64,000 bases of DNA from Lumbricus terrestris (GCA_949752735.1 OX457043.1:38314605-38378604); one strand, 5' to 3'. Positions 33,319 through 45,345 are shown, numbered from the stretch's first letter. Translations and numbers: made by a program. The notes: generated from the sequence alone by a model not told the origin.

Positions 33319-34031
33319 ACTATACATCACATATGTATAAATACTCTTCCCATATATGTATATATACTCTTCCCCTTCTTCTTTCCTTCACCTTCTTGGA
33401 CTCTTCCACATCCTCTCCTCCTTCTTTCTTACCCATTTCTCTTCCTCTTGCTGATCCCTGTTTTAAATAATAGGATGCACTAGTATAATATAACCATCCT
33501 ATCTGTTCATTGCACCTTGATGCAATTGAGATTTTCCAAGTTTGATTGTGATATGCTATGTGGCTATGTCTTTATTCATAATCACACACCCGGACCTGGA
33601 TGCCTTTCATCCCTGGTCCGGTTGTCTGCTGCTGGATGTTCAATACCATAAGTAGTGGGGATACCATAACTATGAGCGCATTCTGTGTGTTTGTATGTGT
33701 GCGTATGTCTGTGTGTTTGTGTGTGTCTGTGTCATTAGCCACGCCCCCTAATTAATATTCATGTAATGCTATGACGTCATATTCCTGAACTTTCTGGACC
33801 ATACGTGCTTAAGCGAGGCGACGAACCTCTAATTAGTAGCACGCCTCAAATCCATTCATCCATCCACCCGTCATTCAAATCGGTTTTGCAGCATGCTTGC
33901 ATTCATTTAAACGCTAATTTTTATTTGCAAATCTTATACTGTACAATAAGCCTTTCTCGCTAATCTTTCATTTCTTATCCTTCCACTGCCATGCGTAATA
34001 TAGAATCCCTCCATTCATTTCTCATTCCAAT

Positions 34032-34063
34032 GAATCCTACACTATGAAGCATTAGTAATTGAG
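34032..34063 (+). repeat. 32-bp exact direct repeat, left copy
   Basis: Identical over 32 bp to 36212-36243. The flanks of the two copies are unrelated. Confidence 0.9.
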
Positions 34064-36211
34064 AAAAATTCGAACATTTTAACTTTCAAACCACAATTTT
34101 ACCATTCCATACCCCTCCTACTCCCAGCATTCTTCCATTTTTCATTCCAGTATTACTGCATTATTGCGCAGTCTCAAACACTGAAACGCTAAGAATGGAG
34201 GAAATTTTTATTATTGCAACTTGCAACTATGATGTTTCAATTTTACCAGTCCTTGCTCTTAATTCTTACACATTTCAGCATCTCAACCGCACAATTCCTT
34301 ACCTGCTTACTTACTTACTCACAAAATTTCTGCAATTCAAATGCTGTTTACTTGTACACGCTTGCAAATATTTCTCATTTCTTCAAACCTTCATGTCTTA
34401 ATTCTTGCACATTTCAACATCTCAATCACATCATTCTACACTTTCTCATTTACTTACTCACTTACATGCATTTTCAATCCTTCACCTTCAAACCTTTTAT
34501 TGTTTGTACAGTAATGCTAGAGGCCACTCACTTTAAAATTTGAGCAACATAAATTTGATACACACACACAAACACACACGCGGGTTCACTTTTGAGATGC
34601 GCAAACAGTGGCACGTGACAGACGAATACAGCATCATTTCCAACTTTTCTCATTCAACTTCACCATTCTTGACTCAAATCAATAGACGTCATATAGTTTT
34701 AAAATTGATGCGACATCATTTTTACAAACAACGGAATACTTTAGTGAGCAGAAACAGTGGTGCATGAGAGGCGAACCAGTCAGTTGGCAGAATGGGCATT
34801 AGTGTATTCCGTTACCACACAGCCTAAAATGAGTGACGTCATGGAATAACCTAATTCTAAAAATAGAAACATTGGAAATGTTCATTTGTATGGAATGAGA
34901 ATATGCTGACACTGATTTAAACTTTAAGCTTGAGCGGCGAATGCAAAGAGAGAGGAAGAGAGGGTCTTAGAAGCATTTGATATTACATTAGTTGAAGTGG
35001 CTGTGCATACGTCACATGAAGTCTTCATTCTATGCGCCTTTGCACATATTGGAAGCAAATATTTGCAGAGGTGCATGTGAACAAGATACATATATTCCTA
35101 CTTTCCAATATTTGTAAGTAAGAAAATGGAATGATATGCATTGTAGTAATGCATATAAGCTGAAGGAGTGAATATAACTCTTAGTTACACAGTTTGTCAA
35201 AAATAGACGGATGAGAGATGGAATGGCAGAAAAAGATTCTCATTTCATTTCACAAGATTTCTAAAATGGCAGACTGAACAAGTACAGACAGTGTTCTTCG
35301 ATCTATGATGTGAAGCGGCAGAGTGCAAGAAGCAAGGAGGAGTGAAGGTATGAGTCTTAGAAGTATGAGTTCCTAGTTTTCCACCTTATGCGATGCGACA
35401 TTCATTGAAATTGGCTTCACATAGGTTGCAGGACTTTTTTTAATGCTACATTGGCGAATTCACAGTATGTAAGACGATTATTTTGAAACTTGCATGTGCA
35501 AAGCAATGTTTGTACGGTTTTTCTAGGTGTGAAATGACAAATGTTGAAGGAAACGAGCGACACTTAACGCTCTGCTTTGTTTCCGTTACAATACTTTACT
35601 CTACTTTGTACGGAATTGTAATTTTCGAATGCATGAAATGGTAACGTACGCAAATCTTAGACACCACTTTTAATTCTTTTAGTTTGACAACATGCGTGTC
35701 AGTTAAGCTGAGTCATCACTTTATGTAACAATGTCAGTTTGCTATAGCAAAGTGGTGTAGGAGGAGGGGGAGGGGTGTATTCACATAGTGCAACACACTG
35801 CTTGAAATGAAGATGGGCAAGTTTATTACACATAGAAAGCAGTACTCGTATGTATTTTCGTTTCGTAAGACGGCCACAAGTTTAGCTGAGTCATCAATTT
35901 GTGCAAAAAGTATGTGTTTGGCTGAATACATGACCGATGTTGGAAGGTTCAACGACGTGAAGTATGGCCCACTTTGAGCTAAATACACAGCCTTGCAATC
36001 GCATGCACTACCATATTAGCAGAAATTCTTGTGCGGTGCAGCTAAAATTATAAGTTCCTTAATTTTTTTTTACCAAGTCAAAGCGCGTGCACGCTTGGGA
36101 ATTCAATGACGGGCGACAAGGAGGCCCGAGCGATGCAGGCGGCGGCGACGTTTCCTTCTCTGGTGACGGCGGCGGTCCTTGCGATCTTGATCCATTCCGC
36201 CTTGTGACGAG

Positions 36212-36243
36212 GAATCCTACACTATGAAGCATTAGTAATTGAG
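36212..36243 (+). repeat. 32-bp exact direct repeat, right copy
   Basis: Identical over 32 bp to 34032-34063, 2,180 bp away. Confidence 0.9.
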
Positions 36244-36456
36244 GAAACACGATTGTGCTCAATGGAAGTGTGTGAAAACTGTGAAACGACGAGTATGAGT
36301 TGAGGCTGAGCGCAATCGTATGGATTTCTCGCATCACAAGTCAATATCTTTTATTTGTATTTAATTTTTGTCATTTCTAGACAGCATCTGCAAGTGATGA
36401 AAATACTGACACAGCCAACAGCATCAGAGGGGAAGCAGAAGTTGTGGCCTTGGTAT

Positions 36457-38699
36457 TAGGGTGGTTCAAAAAATTAAAGTTCAAGCTAGATATCAGGGCG
36501 CCCTCTCAGTTTGTTAGACCTGTCAATAGTATTATTGAGACCAAATTTCAGCTTCCTATTCCAACTGGAAGGCGGTGCTCAACGACATCGAAATATTACC
36601 ATGTAGTTGTATGAGCTAGAAATATTGATGCCTTGTAGCTTGATCAAAAACCTCAGCCACTGTCGCGTAGATGAGCTTGAAATAGTTTCTGTTGTGCTAT
36701 TATACTTAACCACAGTCAAGACTAGACAGCTATATAAATTTAGCCATCAAGTGACTAGTGTAGGCTACTTGATAGCAATGACACTTCTGACGACCCGATC
36801 ACGAAGCATTGAGATTGCTGGTCACAATTAGTCTACTGCAGCGCTTTTGTGCGGTCCTTTTGTCCTGCCACCTTCATGGAATACCATTCACATGGAGTGC
36901 TTAAGAAGCATGCATGGAGCATTCTGAAGCTGTAAGATCTGCATTTGTACCAGATTATCCACTTGCAATACACTGGAAATGTTGACCGCCTGTCAGTACT
37001 AGTTTCAGGTGATGCCTGATGCCTGGTGTGCCAAAATTTCCCTCTATGACAGGATATAATTTAAATCCAAAGTTATTCATTATGTTCTGAAGTTATGAAT
37101 GGAGACTCACTGATAATGCCCAAGCCTTGATCTTTGATACAACACATGTCAACAACGGGTGTTTTAGCGGAGAGTACGTTTTTCAGGAAGACATGATAGG
37201 TAAAAAGTTTCTATGGCTGGCCTACTGTCGTCATGATTGTGAAGGAGTTGATTTTAGCCAAAATCTTCATCTTGTGCTGTGGCCCATCTAATCCAAAATA
37301 AAATCCAATCTTTAAGAGATTTGAAGCTGTGTGGGACGGTGTGACACGTCACAACATCTGAGTACTAGAAGTCGTATCAGTTACTGAGTCATCCCATGAG
37401 AGGTCATTCAGTTTTCTCAATTAGTCTGCTGAAAATAAAGTCAGTTTCAGAGATGACCACCAAGAAATCATTGAGGTGTCAATGGTTGTCCTTGGAAGTC
37501 AGCACTCAATAAGAAACTGGAAAGCCCAATTTACCACGCACGTTGAATGACCAGGTTACTGTATGCCTTTAAAATATACCGATTTATCAATCAACGTGAC
37601 GTATTGAATCTGAAGAAGAGGGAAGAAACTCAGATTCATCCATTTGTGTGATTTGGTTCCATCTTCACTCAAAGGCATGGATACAGGCCTCCTCTTGCTG
37701 CATAAACTCCAGAACCAGATCTGTCAATTTTCGTTGATCTCGGAAATATTATTCAGTTAACTATTACCCATAGGAGATAAGCGTTGCTGCCATGAAGGTC
37801 ATAGACAATTATCAGTACTTAGTACCGTCCAGACGATGCTGAAGGTCTCATACTGTTATGTTGCCATCTGCCTGGTGAAGATTTTTTGCAGAATGACTGC
37901 AAATCCTGGTGAAAGGATGCTTACGGGTAGTGCTGTGCATGATACTGAAGGAGGGGGATTGCCTGGGTGAGTTTGCAACCCAGGGAACACTGACACTGCT
38001 GCCGCGCCTGAAATTTGGTGTTTCCTTTTTACACTTACATGAAAGCAATAGACTGAGAATGGTGATTATCATCAGGTCAGCAATTGAGAGTGGTAAACGA
38101 CACCGCTGAGAGAAGTGTGAAGTTGTTCAAGGAATTAAACTGACTCATCACTGATGAAGAAGAAAGCATTAGGCCTATTTTCTCCAAGTGGTCGAGGCAA
38201 ATAGGAAAGCTGTCCCCATTCAATCAACAAAGAAATCTGCTGTTAATACCATGCCTGCAAAGCCTTCTACAGTATAGACGTTATCGTGTGCTTGGAGTCA
38301 TAAAACGAGAATAATAGATATTTGTGGATTTAACGATGTTTTTTGACATTTTTTGACATTTTCTATGTTTAAAACCTACTTAAATTTTATATTTCCAGCT
38401 GAACAATTGTTTAAGTATTACACAAATTGTCATGTTACAGTAATGTACGATTCATCTTGAAATAGAGCAGAATTTTATGGGAACATATGCTCTACACATT
38501 TATTTCAACAATTGGCGTCTTTTCATTGGTCCATGCAAAGTAACATAGTCATTGAGCACCGCCTTCCAGTTGGAATAGGATGCTGAAATTTTTTCTCAAT
38601 AATACTATTGATAGGTCTAACAAACTGGGAGGGCACCTTGGTTTTTAGCTTGAACTTTATTTTTTGCCATGTATCTGTGAACCACACTACTTGGTATAG
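36457..38699 (+). mobile_element. TAGGG-ended DNA transposon with long TIRs and decayed transposase
   Basis: The ends TAGGGTGGTTCA and TGAACCACACTA open inverted arms of about 150 bp (36457-36605 against 38540-38699; TTGTTAGACCT, AATAGTATTATTGAG and CCAACTGGAAGGCGGTGCTC are shared). The flank CTTGGTAT is repeated exactly (36449-36456 and 38700-38707), an 8-bp TSD. TAGGG ends with 8-bp TSD fit a hAT-like (less likely P-like) element. The interior has fragments of a transposase C-terminal half (see 37440-38230). Together with 39831-42382 it forms a related pair. Confidence 0.85.
37440..38230 (+). pseudogene. Transposase C-terminal half, heavily decayed
   Basis: Across shifting frames I read RDDHQEIIEVSMVVLG, RLLYAFKIYRFINQRD with LNLKKREE, and at about 38090-38150 VNDTAERSVKLFKELN with LITDEEES. 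The pattern (an xDHxE-xL-x-LG block, an A-YxxKIYxF block with LxxREE, and a final VNDxAERxVKL with LITxDEE) matches my recollection of a family of uncharacterised transposase-like proteins in invertebrates whose N-terminal half is seen at 40820-41850. There are many stops. Confidence 0.55.
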
Positions 38700-38707
38700 G
38701 TAATGGC

Positions 38708-39163
38708 TGAGGTCAAAGTCGTGCTTGCGAAGGTCAACCTCCAAGTGATGAATTCAGTGGAACATCACAAAACCAACTGACAGCAACTTTTGACAATGAG
38801 CAATGGAACCAAGAAGAAGCATTTTCAGATGACATTGCTGTCTGTTAGGGGAGCGGAGCAGTAGGTCCTTCAGAGAGTCTCGACAGTCAACGTGACTGCA
38901 CCGCATGCTAACCCACCACATGATGCTGTTGTGTCAGATCCTGGCAGGTACCCTCCTAACATGAGTGCTTGTCAGGAGCAAGTAAAGGCTCTCACTTATT
39001 TACTCACTTACTTATTTTCAGACTACTTACAAGATATGTTCCATCATGTGCACATGTTTGTAAAGATGCAGAGTCTGTGCCAAGCACAAAATCCAGAGAT
39101 TTATGCAAAACAAGAAGATTGCAACCTGTTGAAGGAGGTGTCCATTTGTGTGACAGTTTGCAT
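38708..39163. other. Unassigned stretch, open frame without known domain
   Basis: A + frame from 38892 reads HANPPHDAVVSDPGRYPPNM and continues to a hAT insertion site at 39172. It may be the remains of a coding sequence cut by the insertion (the right flank resumes at 43917) but no family is recognised. Confidence 0.3.
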
Positions 39164-39830
39164 GTTGGCAGCAACGTTCCCTCTAAGCTGCGTGGCTGTG
39201 CAGCTCACAAGAAAATGCCGCACAGTAGTTTCAAACCTCCGCGCACAATTTTGGGAGGAAGTGCATTATAAGCTAACGTGTAAGTCATTGATTTATTAGT
39301 TCATCCTTTTCCAACGAGTGGTCAATATCTGTGTGCGCGGACGACTACCGAGCTGCCATCTAGCCATCCGACAGTCAATTATCCCGGGTGAATTCCCCAA
39401 CTAATGACTATACCCCCCAGAGCTTTGTAATGACTGGACGCAGTCTGGAAGCACCTGTGCTCCTCCTAGGATATGAGGAATCCGAGGGAAGATCTAAGCA
39501 CGGCTATCAAGAGATTAATGCCCAGAAGCGAGTTGAGAATCACAACCAGGGACATCAGTTCTGTTAATAGATAATCACAAGGGATGCTCGAACCTCGTCT
39601 TCAGTGTCTATCTGTCAGTCATTAACTGGGATGTCTTGGCGGCCCCTGCTTTCATCCGAAACCAGAAGACTAGCTTGACACCGGCCAATTTAGAGGGGAC
39701 GCTGATTCTTATCAGCTGCTTTGGCATCATAGACGGCTGCTCCGGCTGGCAAGTTACATGTAGCTTCCAACGGGTGGTGGCAAAGAACCATCCACTAGGC
39801 AGCGCGGTAATCAAGGGTATACGCGGGTAT

Positions 39831-42382
39831 TAGGGCGCCCGTTAAGCCAATGAGAAAATTTTAAATTCGTAATTTTCTACACGGTACCCTCTGAAGTTGT
39901 TACACCTGGTCTGTGAAATAACAGAGTGAAATTGCAGAATTTTATGTTAATATTTACTGGGAGCTCAACATGACTAAAGTTTATGCTATATCGCAATCTT
40001 TCGTACCTTTTCCAGTTTCGTTGTTTACAGCATTTTGTTTCACATTGCACATGTTACTTAGGCCTACTATGTTGTTATTATTCTTTTTAGACTTATTAAT
40101 GTGTTTATTATTACTGCTGCTCTCTCAGTCAACAGTTTATCATTGGATTCTTTCAGCTAGTTCATGTATAAAAATGAGTCCTTGTCATTACAAAATCACA
40201 ACAAACAGCTAAGGTTTTAATCTTAATTTAAAAATAACTGGACCCGCTACAAAACCACAAGAAGCACTAAGTTGTAAAGAAATTACATTTAAAGAGAACA
40301 GAAAAATGTAATATTCACAAAAGGTTACTGTTAGTAGGTTTTAGCTTATTATGGTCAATGTCCATACAGTACTCACAAACAGAGTAAAATTGCTATATCT
40401 ATTAATTGTGCAATTAGCATTCTGAAATCTGCACCATCACTTTCATTTAGCTGCAACATGTTCCTTTTGTTAAAAAATATGCAATCCTTTTTTTTATTTA
40501 GTGTGCACACTGTTCTGCGCAATTGGGGCAATGATGCAGTAACTGTTGTATTTAGTGTGTCAATGTTATAGTTGTCATACTAAAGCAGCTGCAGTATATC
40601 TAAATCACTGATAGTGCTTTCAGTCTTTTGGATTTAAAATCTTAGATTGATTAGTTAATTACCAATAGAAAGTATGTCAGAAGTAGCTGCTTCACGACTT
40701 GTAACAGTCACACGTATAGTTCCGCTGACATTTGGTTGATTGATACGGTATCAGAAGAAATACATGTGGAAGCAAGCTTCCAACTTACAATCAGGTGTTG
40801 TCTGTCTTTTTCCATCGGCACAAGATTCTTGCTAAGACAGTCAGCGACAGTTCAAGGTCTGTTGTACATGAAGTTCTTCACATTTGGTCAATGGCCCATA
40901 TCCCAACCACACGAATAGAAATGCCATTGAAAAGTTGGAGGACATGTTTTATAGATGGGAGAAACTGAATAAGAACATGCATTGCAGAACTGAGCTAATG
41001 AAAGTACTATGATCGGAGATTTGGAAAAACTTTTGACATGTCACATACAGATGCTATGTCAATGACCACCATTGCTGAAGACAGGTTTTTCTTGGATGAC
41101 CAACACTGTCCACGCACAGGCTAAATGGGTGGTGTAGACACAGCTTTGGCTAGAACAGAGGGCAGAAAGTTAAAGAGATTGAAGTGTGAGCATTATCTCA
41201 GAAGTAAAGAATATGACAGAAAGAGAGCGAATATCACAGTTCAGAAAGATGATGAATTGACTTCAGAAGAAGAATTGGCCACTATGGCTGCTAAAGTTGA
41301 GTCTTATCTAGAACCACGCTGCTCACATAGAGCTACCGGTGCCTGTTGTAACAGCAGAATTAAGTGCTGCACTTCATAGAGCCAATGTCAGCAGCTGCAC
41401 AGCAACACTTATTCTTCCCTGAGACTGCATAGAACCGTGGACATGACATGTCTAGTTTCAACGTCACTCCTGAATCCATCAGAACAGCAAGACAAAAGTT
41501 TCGTCAACATACCGCTCAGGCTGGAAAAGCCATTTTCGAACCGTCCGTACCTCTAATTGTACATTGGGATGGCAAGATGTTACCAGATATTGCAGGCAAT
41601 GAGCAGGTTGACGCAGTCTTGGTATCAGGTTTGCATGTGGAGCAGCCTCTTAACGTGACAAAGTTTCTGGATGGTAGGGGGAAGCAACTAGCAATGCTGC
41701 TGTTTCAATGATGCGAGAGTGGGGAATAGAAAATCTAGCCAGGGCCATGTGCCTAGACACCCCAGCTTCCGATATGGGCATACAAAGTGGGGTTTGTGGT
41801 GTGAAGATTTCGAGCTAAACAAGAAATATGTTAACAGTCTAGTCTGGCAGTGGTAAATGGCAGAGTAGAGTGAGCTGTGTAGCTGATATATGACTTCAAC
41901 ACCTCCATTACAACAAGTGATGAACAGAAACAATTTCTCAAGTCACAGAGCCAAGTAAATGGTAAATGGCAGAGTAGAGTGCCCAAAAGCGAGAAAGTCA
42001 CAACTTGTCGGTGATGATACAACAACAAAATACACTGACAACTAGACCCTAGTGACTTACAGCTTAAAAACGAAAATAAATGCTGCAATGTACTTTGTTG
42101 TGGCAGTATTTTCATTAGTATTCTGAATAGTTCAGTTTTGATTAGCATTTGACAGTGCTGTATTGATTTTGCATTGAAAATATTTGAATGATAAATAACT
42201 GTGAAATTAGTCAGAATAGCATGCTGTCGGATAATATTTCGCTAACTTCACATATGTTGAGCTCCCTCTAAACATGCATCCAAAATTCTTAAAAAATTAC
42301 CTGGAACTTCTCTCATGATAGACAACAAAATGAGAGGGTACCACATAAGAAATTCAGAAAATATTTTTTAACGGGCACCCTA
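39831..42382 (+). mobile_element. TAGGG-ended DNA transposon nested in hAT 39172-43908
   Basis: TAGGGCGCCCGTTAA at the left is mirrored by TTAACGGGCACCCTA at the right (one mismatch in 15). GCGGGTAT lies exactly outside both ends (39823-39830 and 42383-42390), an 8-bp TSD. The target was a GGTATACGCGGGTAT-type repeat, another copy of which is at 42445-42475. It carries a decayed transposase N-terminal half (40820-41850). TTTTAAATTC-like and GAGAAAATT motifs follow both ends. Confidence 0.9.
40820..41850 (+). pseudogene. Transposase N-terminal half with a DxxxSD-like motif, decayed
   Basis: In order, over shifting frames: SRSVVHEVLHIWSMAHIPTT, AIEKLEDMFYRWEKLNKNMH, MTTIAEDRFFLDDQ, MGGVDTALARTEGRKLKRLK, then FNVTPESIRTARQKFRQHTA, VPLIVHWDGKMLPDIAG with VDAVLVSG, and MMREWGIENLARAMCLDTPA with SDMGIQSGVCG. 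The PLIVHWDGKxLPDI block and the CLDTPASD block look like the start of an RNase H-fold catalytic core (Asp residues in the first and a later strand). The family is one of uncharacterised transposase-like proteins of invertebrates; hAT membership is inferred from the TSD. The C-terminal half is seen only in the sister element at 36457-38699. Confidence 0.65.
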
Positions 42383-42969
42383 GCGGGTATATGGCGTATA
42401 CTTACCTCCTGGAAAAAACGGCATCGTATACTCACCGCGGAAAGCAGGGTTTACGCGGGTATACAGCGTATACTCACCTCACAATCAGATTAGCAGCAGA
42501 GTCGGATTCCACTTCGGAAGTTGATTTAATACGGCGTAATATTTCTTAGTAAGTGAAATTTGCATGCTGTGTCGAAAGGCAAAGCGAATGAGCTTAGGCC
42601 AAAATTAAACAGTTTTTTTCAACAAAAAAATGTTCTTTAAGTTTAAAACTGATTGGCCTAATAAGATGGCATAGCTTCCAATGTCAATAGAACACAGACG
42701 AACGAGATTATTATAGGTTTTGAACTGGAAGACAATATGGACAGAATTTATCAACTATGGTCGTCGCAGAAAGATAGGAAGTAGAAACTTTAACGCTGAA
42801 CATTATTTTTATGCTAGATTAATTACTAAAGAACTATATTATAGCCTCCATCATACATGTAGTCTCTGCAGGTAGGTTTAGTTCAGTTTTTGGCTTGGTA
42901 TTCCTCATCGCATCATAATTTGTTTCGTTTGCGATAATATTAAAACCCATACGTGATTTCAGCGCCATA

Positions 42970-43717
42970 TTTTATTTATTTAGCGTATGCAGTTCGCGCT
43001 AAGCCAGCATACAGCAGCCTCATCAGCAACGTAGAGTGCAGTTAATCCGCCCGGGAAACAAGTTGTTGTACAGTCATTAACGATGTGGGACATAGTTTGA
43101 ATTTCTCCACAGCTGCAGAAAGGGGACGTAGCCTGCTTCCAACGAAATTGATTTGCCGCACAGCGGCCCTGACTGGATCTGAACTGGTTCAGTGCGGACC
43201 AGAGACGACGTGGTAGGTTGAAGCCCGGGGGCCAGACAGACGGCACAGACACGAGGGAATGGTTTACAACATCAGTTGCAGACCACTCAGCACTCCAGTC
43301 CGAATTAGCTGTCATGTCCACTGGTGGATTCAGCCAAACGGGCCGTCTCGACGGTAGACGCACTGCTGGATGGAACATGATATCTGCGTTCAGCGGGAGT
43401 CTGTCATTCAAGCTGACTTTGGCGAGTAGTCTTGCCGTCGCCTCCCGTCTTCTGAGATGTGGTGGTGGAATGTTGCTTAGGACCGGGAGCCACGGCAGTG
43501 GCGTGGGGCGGAGTGTGCCCGAGATGATGCGCATTGATGCGTTCAGCTTTACGTCCAGCAGGTTAGTGTGACTTGAACGAACCCAGACAAGGGCGCAATA
43601 CTCAGCTGTTGAGTAGCACAGAGCCAAGGCTGAACTGCGTAGGGTCGAGGCGAGGGCTCCCCAGCTTGAGCCAGCAAGTTTGCTTAAGAGGTTGTTACGA
43701 GTGCCCACCTTGACACC
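42970..43717 (-). mobile_element. Young 5'-truncated Jockey/I-like LINE, 748 bp, TSD 11 bp
   Basis: An open frame of 242 codons (43708 to 42980, minus) gives NNLLSKLAGSSWGALASTLR, STAEYCALVWVRSSHTNLLD, ASMRIISGTLRPTPLPWLPV, WPPGFNLPRRLWSALNQFRS and a Cys/His motif near the end (CSCGEIQTMSHIVNDC, a C-C-H-C zinc finger-like pattern), then GGLTALYVADEAAVCWL and a stop. It is the C-terminal region of a LINE ORF2, without any interruption. The 3' tail is (TAAA)-like (left edge TTTTATTTATTTAG). TCAGCGCCATA flanks it exactly (42959-42969, 43718-43728). Intact frame plus exact TSD indicate a recent insertion. Confidence 0.9.
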
Positions 43718-43916
43718 TCAGCGCCATACATCATCTTTAATTTTAAAAGGGACATTATTACAGATGTGTAATTATTATAGTTAATTGGCCTACAGATTTT
43801 TCAAACACAAATTTAATGTTTCTGAAAATGTGATGCTCATGCGGAATTTGGGTTGCTCAAGCAATCATCAGTTCCGCACGCACAGGAAAAATATTAGAGG
43901 AAACGTTGGTTGGCAG

Positions 43917-44189
43917 TCTAAAGCTGCTAAAGTTTTATTCACAGCAAAATAAAGATTTCAGAGTCAGAAGTCTGCTGATTCAGAAAATATGTACTTTATT
44001 CTGTTTAGATGGAGACCTTGTTGCAATATATTGTTATTCCACCGTGGGTACTGTCAATTTACTCACTTTCCTAAACAAAACAATCCAAGAGGGAATGGTT
44101 CATTAAAAAACGTCCAACTGACTGGCTAAATAGTGTTAATAAATAACAATACATTCAGGGAATATACTAATAATAATAATAATAATATC
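43917..44189. other. Right flank of the 4.7-kb hAT; nothing recognised
   Basis: A + frame (LLKFYSQQNKDFRVRSLLIQ) stays open to about 44106 and may continue the coding remnant left of 39164. A short AAT array is at 44168-44187. Confidence 0.3.
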
Positions 44190-44405
44190 TTTTCTTTAAT
44201 TAAACGCCTGCAAGACGCACTGCGCTTTACATTTACATGTTATGCAGTAATCTTAATTAAACTTAACTACCAACTGAACAGACAGCTTTGTAATTACATG
44301 GCGCCGATGGCAGCCTACAAAGCAAATCCGCCCAACGGGGGCTCGAACTCACTACCTCTCGCACTCTTGGCCAGCGTGTTAACCACTACTCTACCGGGGC
44401 CCCCC
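44190..44405 (-). mobile_element. tRNA-derived SINE, second family (copy 1)
   Basis: On the minus strand it starts GGGGCCCCGGTAGAGTAGTG, GTTAACACGCTGGCC (A box) and has AGGTAGTGAGTTCGAGCCCC (B box), then GGGCGGATTTGCTTTGTAGG and GGCGCCATGTAATTAC. The same head and body occur at 58655-58890 and, in part, at 63545-63615. Confidence 0.83.
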
Positions 44406-44659
44406 AGGATATGTTGCAAAATAGTACTACGGCCAAAAGGAATTTAGTATTTTGGATTGGCAGATTTGGCACAAATGATTCTATGTTATGCATCAGCACA
44501 CACTGATTTACAGACGAATCAATTGATTGACTAACTGGAGCCCTTCTTTGCACCTGCAGTCTGCATCACACTTTCTGACTGAACACACAAAATCTGCAGA
44601 AAGAAAGAGCTGCCATGACAGTTGTGTGTGTGTGTGTGCACGCGCGCTGAGTAGCTTCT
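44406..44659. other. Short unassigned segment with (GT)n
   Basis: Contains a short GT array at 44619-44639. Nothing else recognised. Confidence 0.35.
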
Positions 44660-45345
44660 ATAATTGTAATCGTACATTTATATAGCGCCACTTCACGAGA
44701 ACTCCTCAGAGGCGCTCCCGACCTGACACCAAACCACAATTGACACCAAACCACAATCAAAGAGAATGGTTTTCAAACGCTTGCGGAAAAGGGGCAAAGA
44801 AAGACAAAGAAGTTCATTACGGAGACTAATAGGTAACTTATTCTAGAAAGACGGACCAACCATAGCAAAGCTTCTATGTAGCACTGTGGAAGATCGAGCC
44901 CTAGGGACAACCAGGTCACCATGCGTAGCAGAGCGAAGGAATCTATGGCCTGGAATGGATAGCACAGGTACACAGAGTTCCATAAGATAGATCAGACTTG
45001 ATATATGCCCAAACTTTGGTATGCCGTCAATCAGGTGAGCTGCAGCATTAAGGACAGATTGTAGCTTATTAAAGCGTGAAAGAGTTAAACCCGCATAGAT
45101 GGCACTACCATAGTCAACTCTCGTGCATATAAATGCATGCATCAGGGCATCATTGCATCATTGGTTGGAAGCGAGCGACGCACCGAGCGAATCTGACGAA
45201 GATGGTAGAAGCAAGTGCGACATACATTCCTCACGTGATCAGAAATTGTCAATTCCTGGCCCAAGGTCACACCAAATCACGCATGCACAGTGGTAGAAAA
45301 AGTCATGCCAGGAAAGCAATGCTGCATATTTTCCATAACTTTAGA
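44660..45345 (-). pseudogene. CR1/L2-like LINE 3' part, same family as 15330-16202
   Basis: The minus strand gives HAFICTRVDYGSAIYAGLTL, SRFNKLQSVLNAAAHLIDGI, PKFGHISSLIYLMELCVPVL, RFLRSATHGDLVVPRARSST, nearly identical in protein to the + strand copy at 15330-16202. It lacks the roughly 33 residues of that copy that contain LHWLPMQKRIEFKI: an internal deletion joins SSLI to YLMELC. The 3' end (GCGCTATATAAATGTACGAT) is also shared. Upstream HLRQIRSVRRSL-like sequence is present to about 45345, where a (TA)n array begins. Confidence 0.87.

Larger units (their letters stand above)
33316..36448. other. Long non-coding stretch with a repeated 32-mer
   Basis: No exon or transposase was recognised. 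A 32-bp sequence starting GAATCCTACACTATGAAGCA and ending TAGTAATTGAG is present at 34032-34063 and 36212-36243, identical in both and in direct orientation. Between them motifs such as AAACAGTGG and GCTGAGTCATCA occur twice each in diverged contexts. See Part 2. Confidence 0.5.
39172..43908. mobile_element. hAT element, 4.7 kb, with nested transposon and LINE
   Basis: CAACGTTCCCTCTAA at the left and TTAGAGGAAACGTTG at the right are inverted ends (one mismatch). GTTGGCAG is repeated exactly outside them (39164-39171 and 43909-43916), an 8-bp TSD. The native part is about 1.4 kb; the rest is the TAGGG element 39831-42382 and the LINE 42970-43717. No transposase of its own is recognised. Confidence 0.88.

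Noticed and set aside
33250..33483. Frame starting with a Cys-Val repeat
   Set aside because: It is translated from the (TG)n microsatellite and has no other coding evidence; likewise the Ile-Tyr frames at 3796-4002, 28113-28200 and 63135-63347 over AT-type arrays.
33765..33785. CRE-like TGACGTCA sites (also near 5503 and 34826) as promoter elements
   Set aside because: An 8-bp palindrome is expected by chance in 64 kb and no gene start is supported next to any of them; the one at 5503 lies in a LINE.
36370..36456. A host exon (acceptor-like TTTCTAG, then an open stretch to 36456)
   Set aside because: The open stretch is under 90 bp, ends in a stop in one frame at the transposon junction, and has no recognisable protein similarity.
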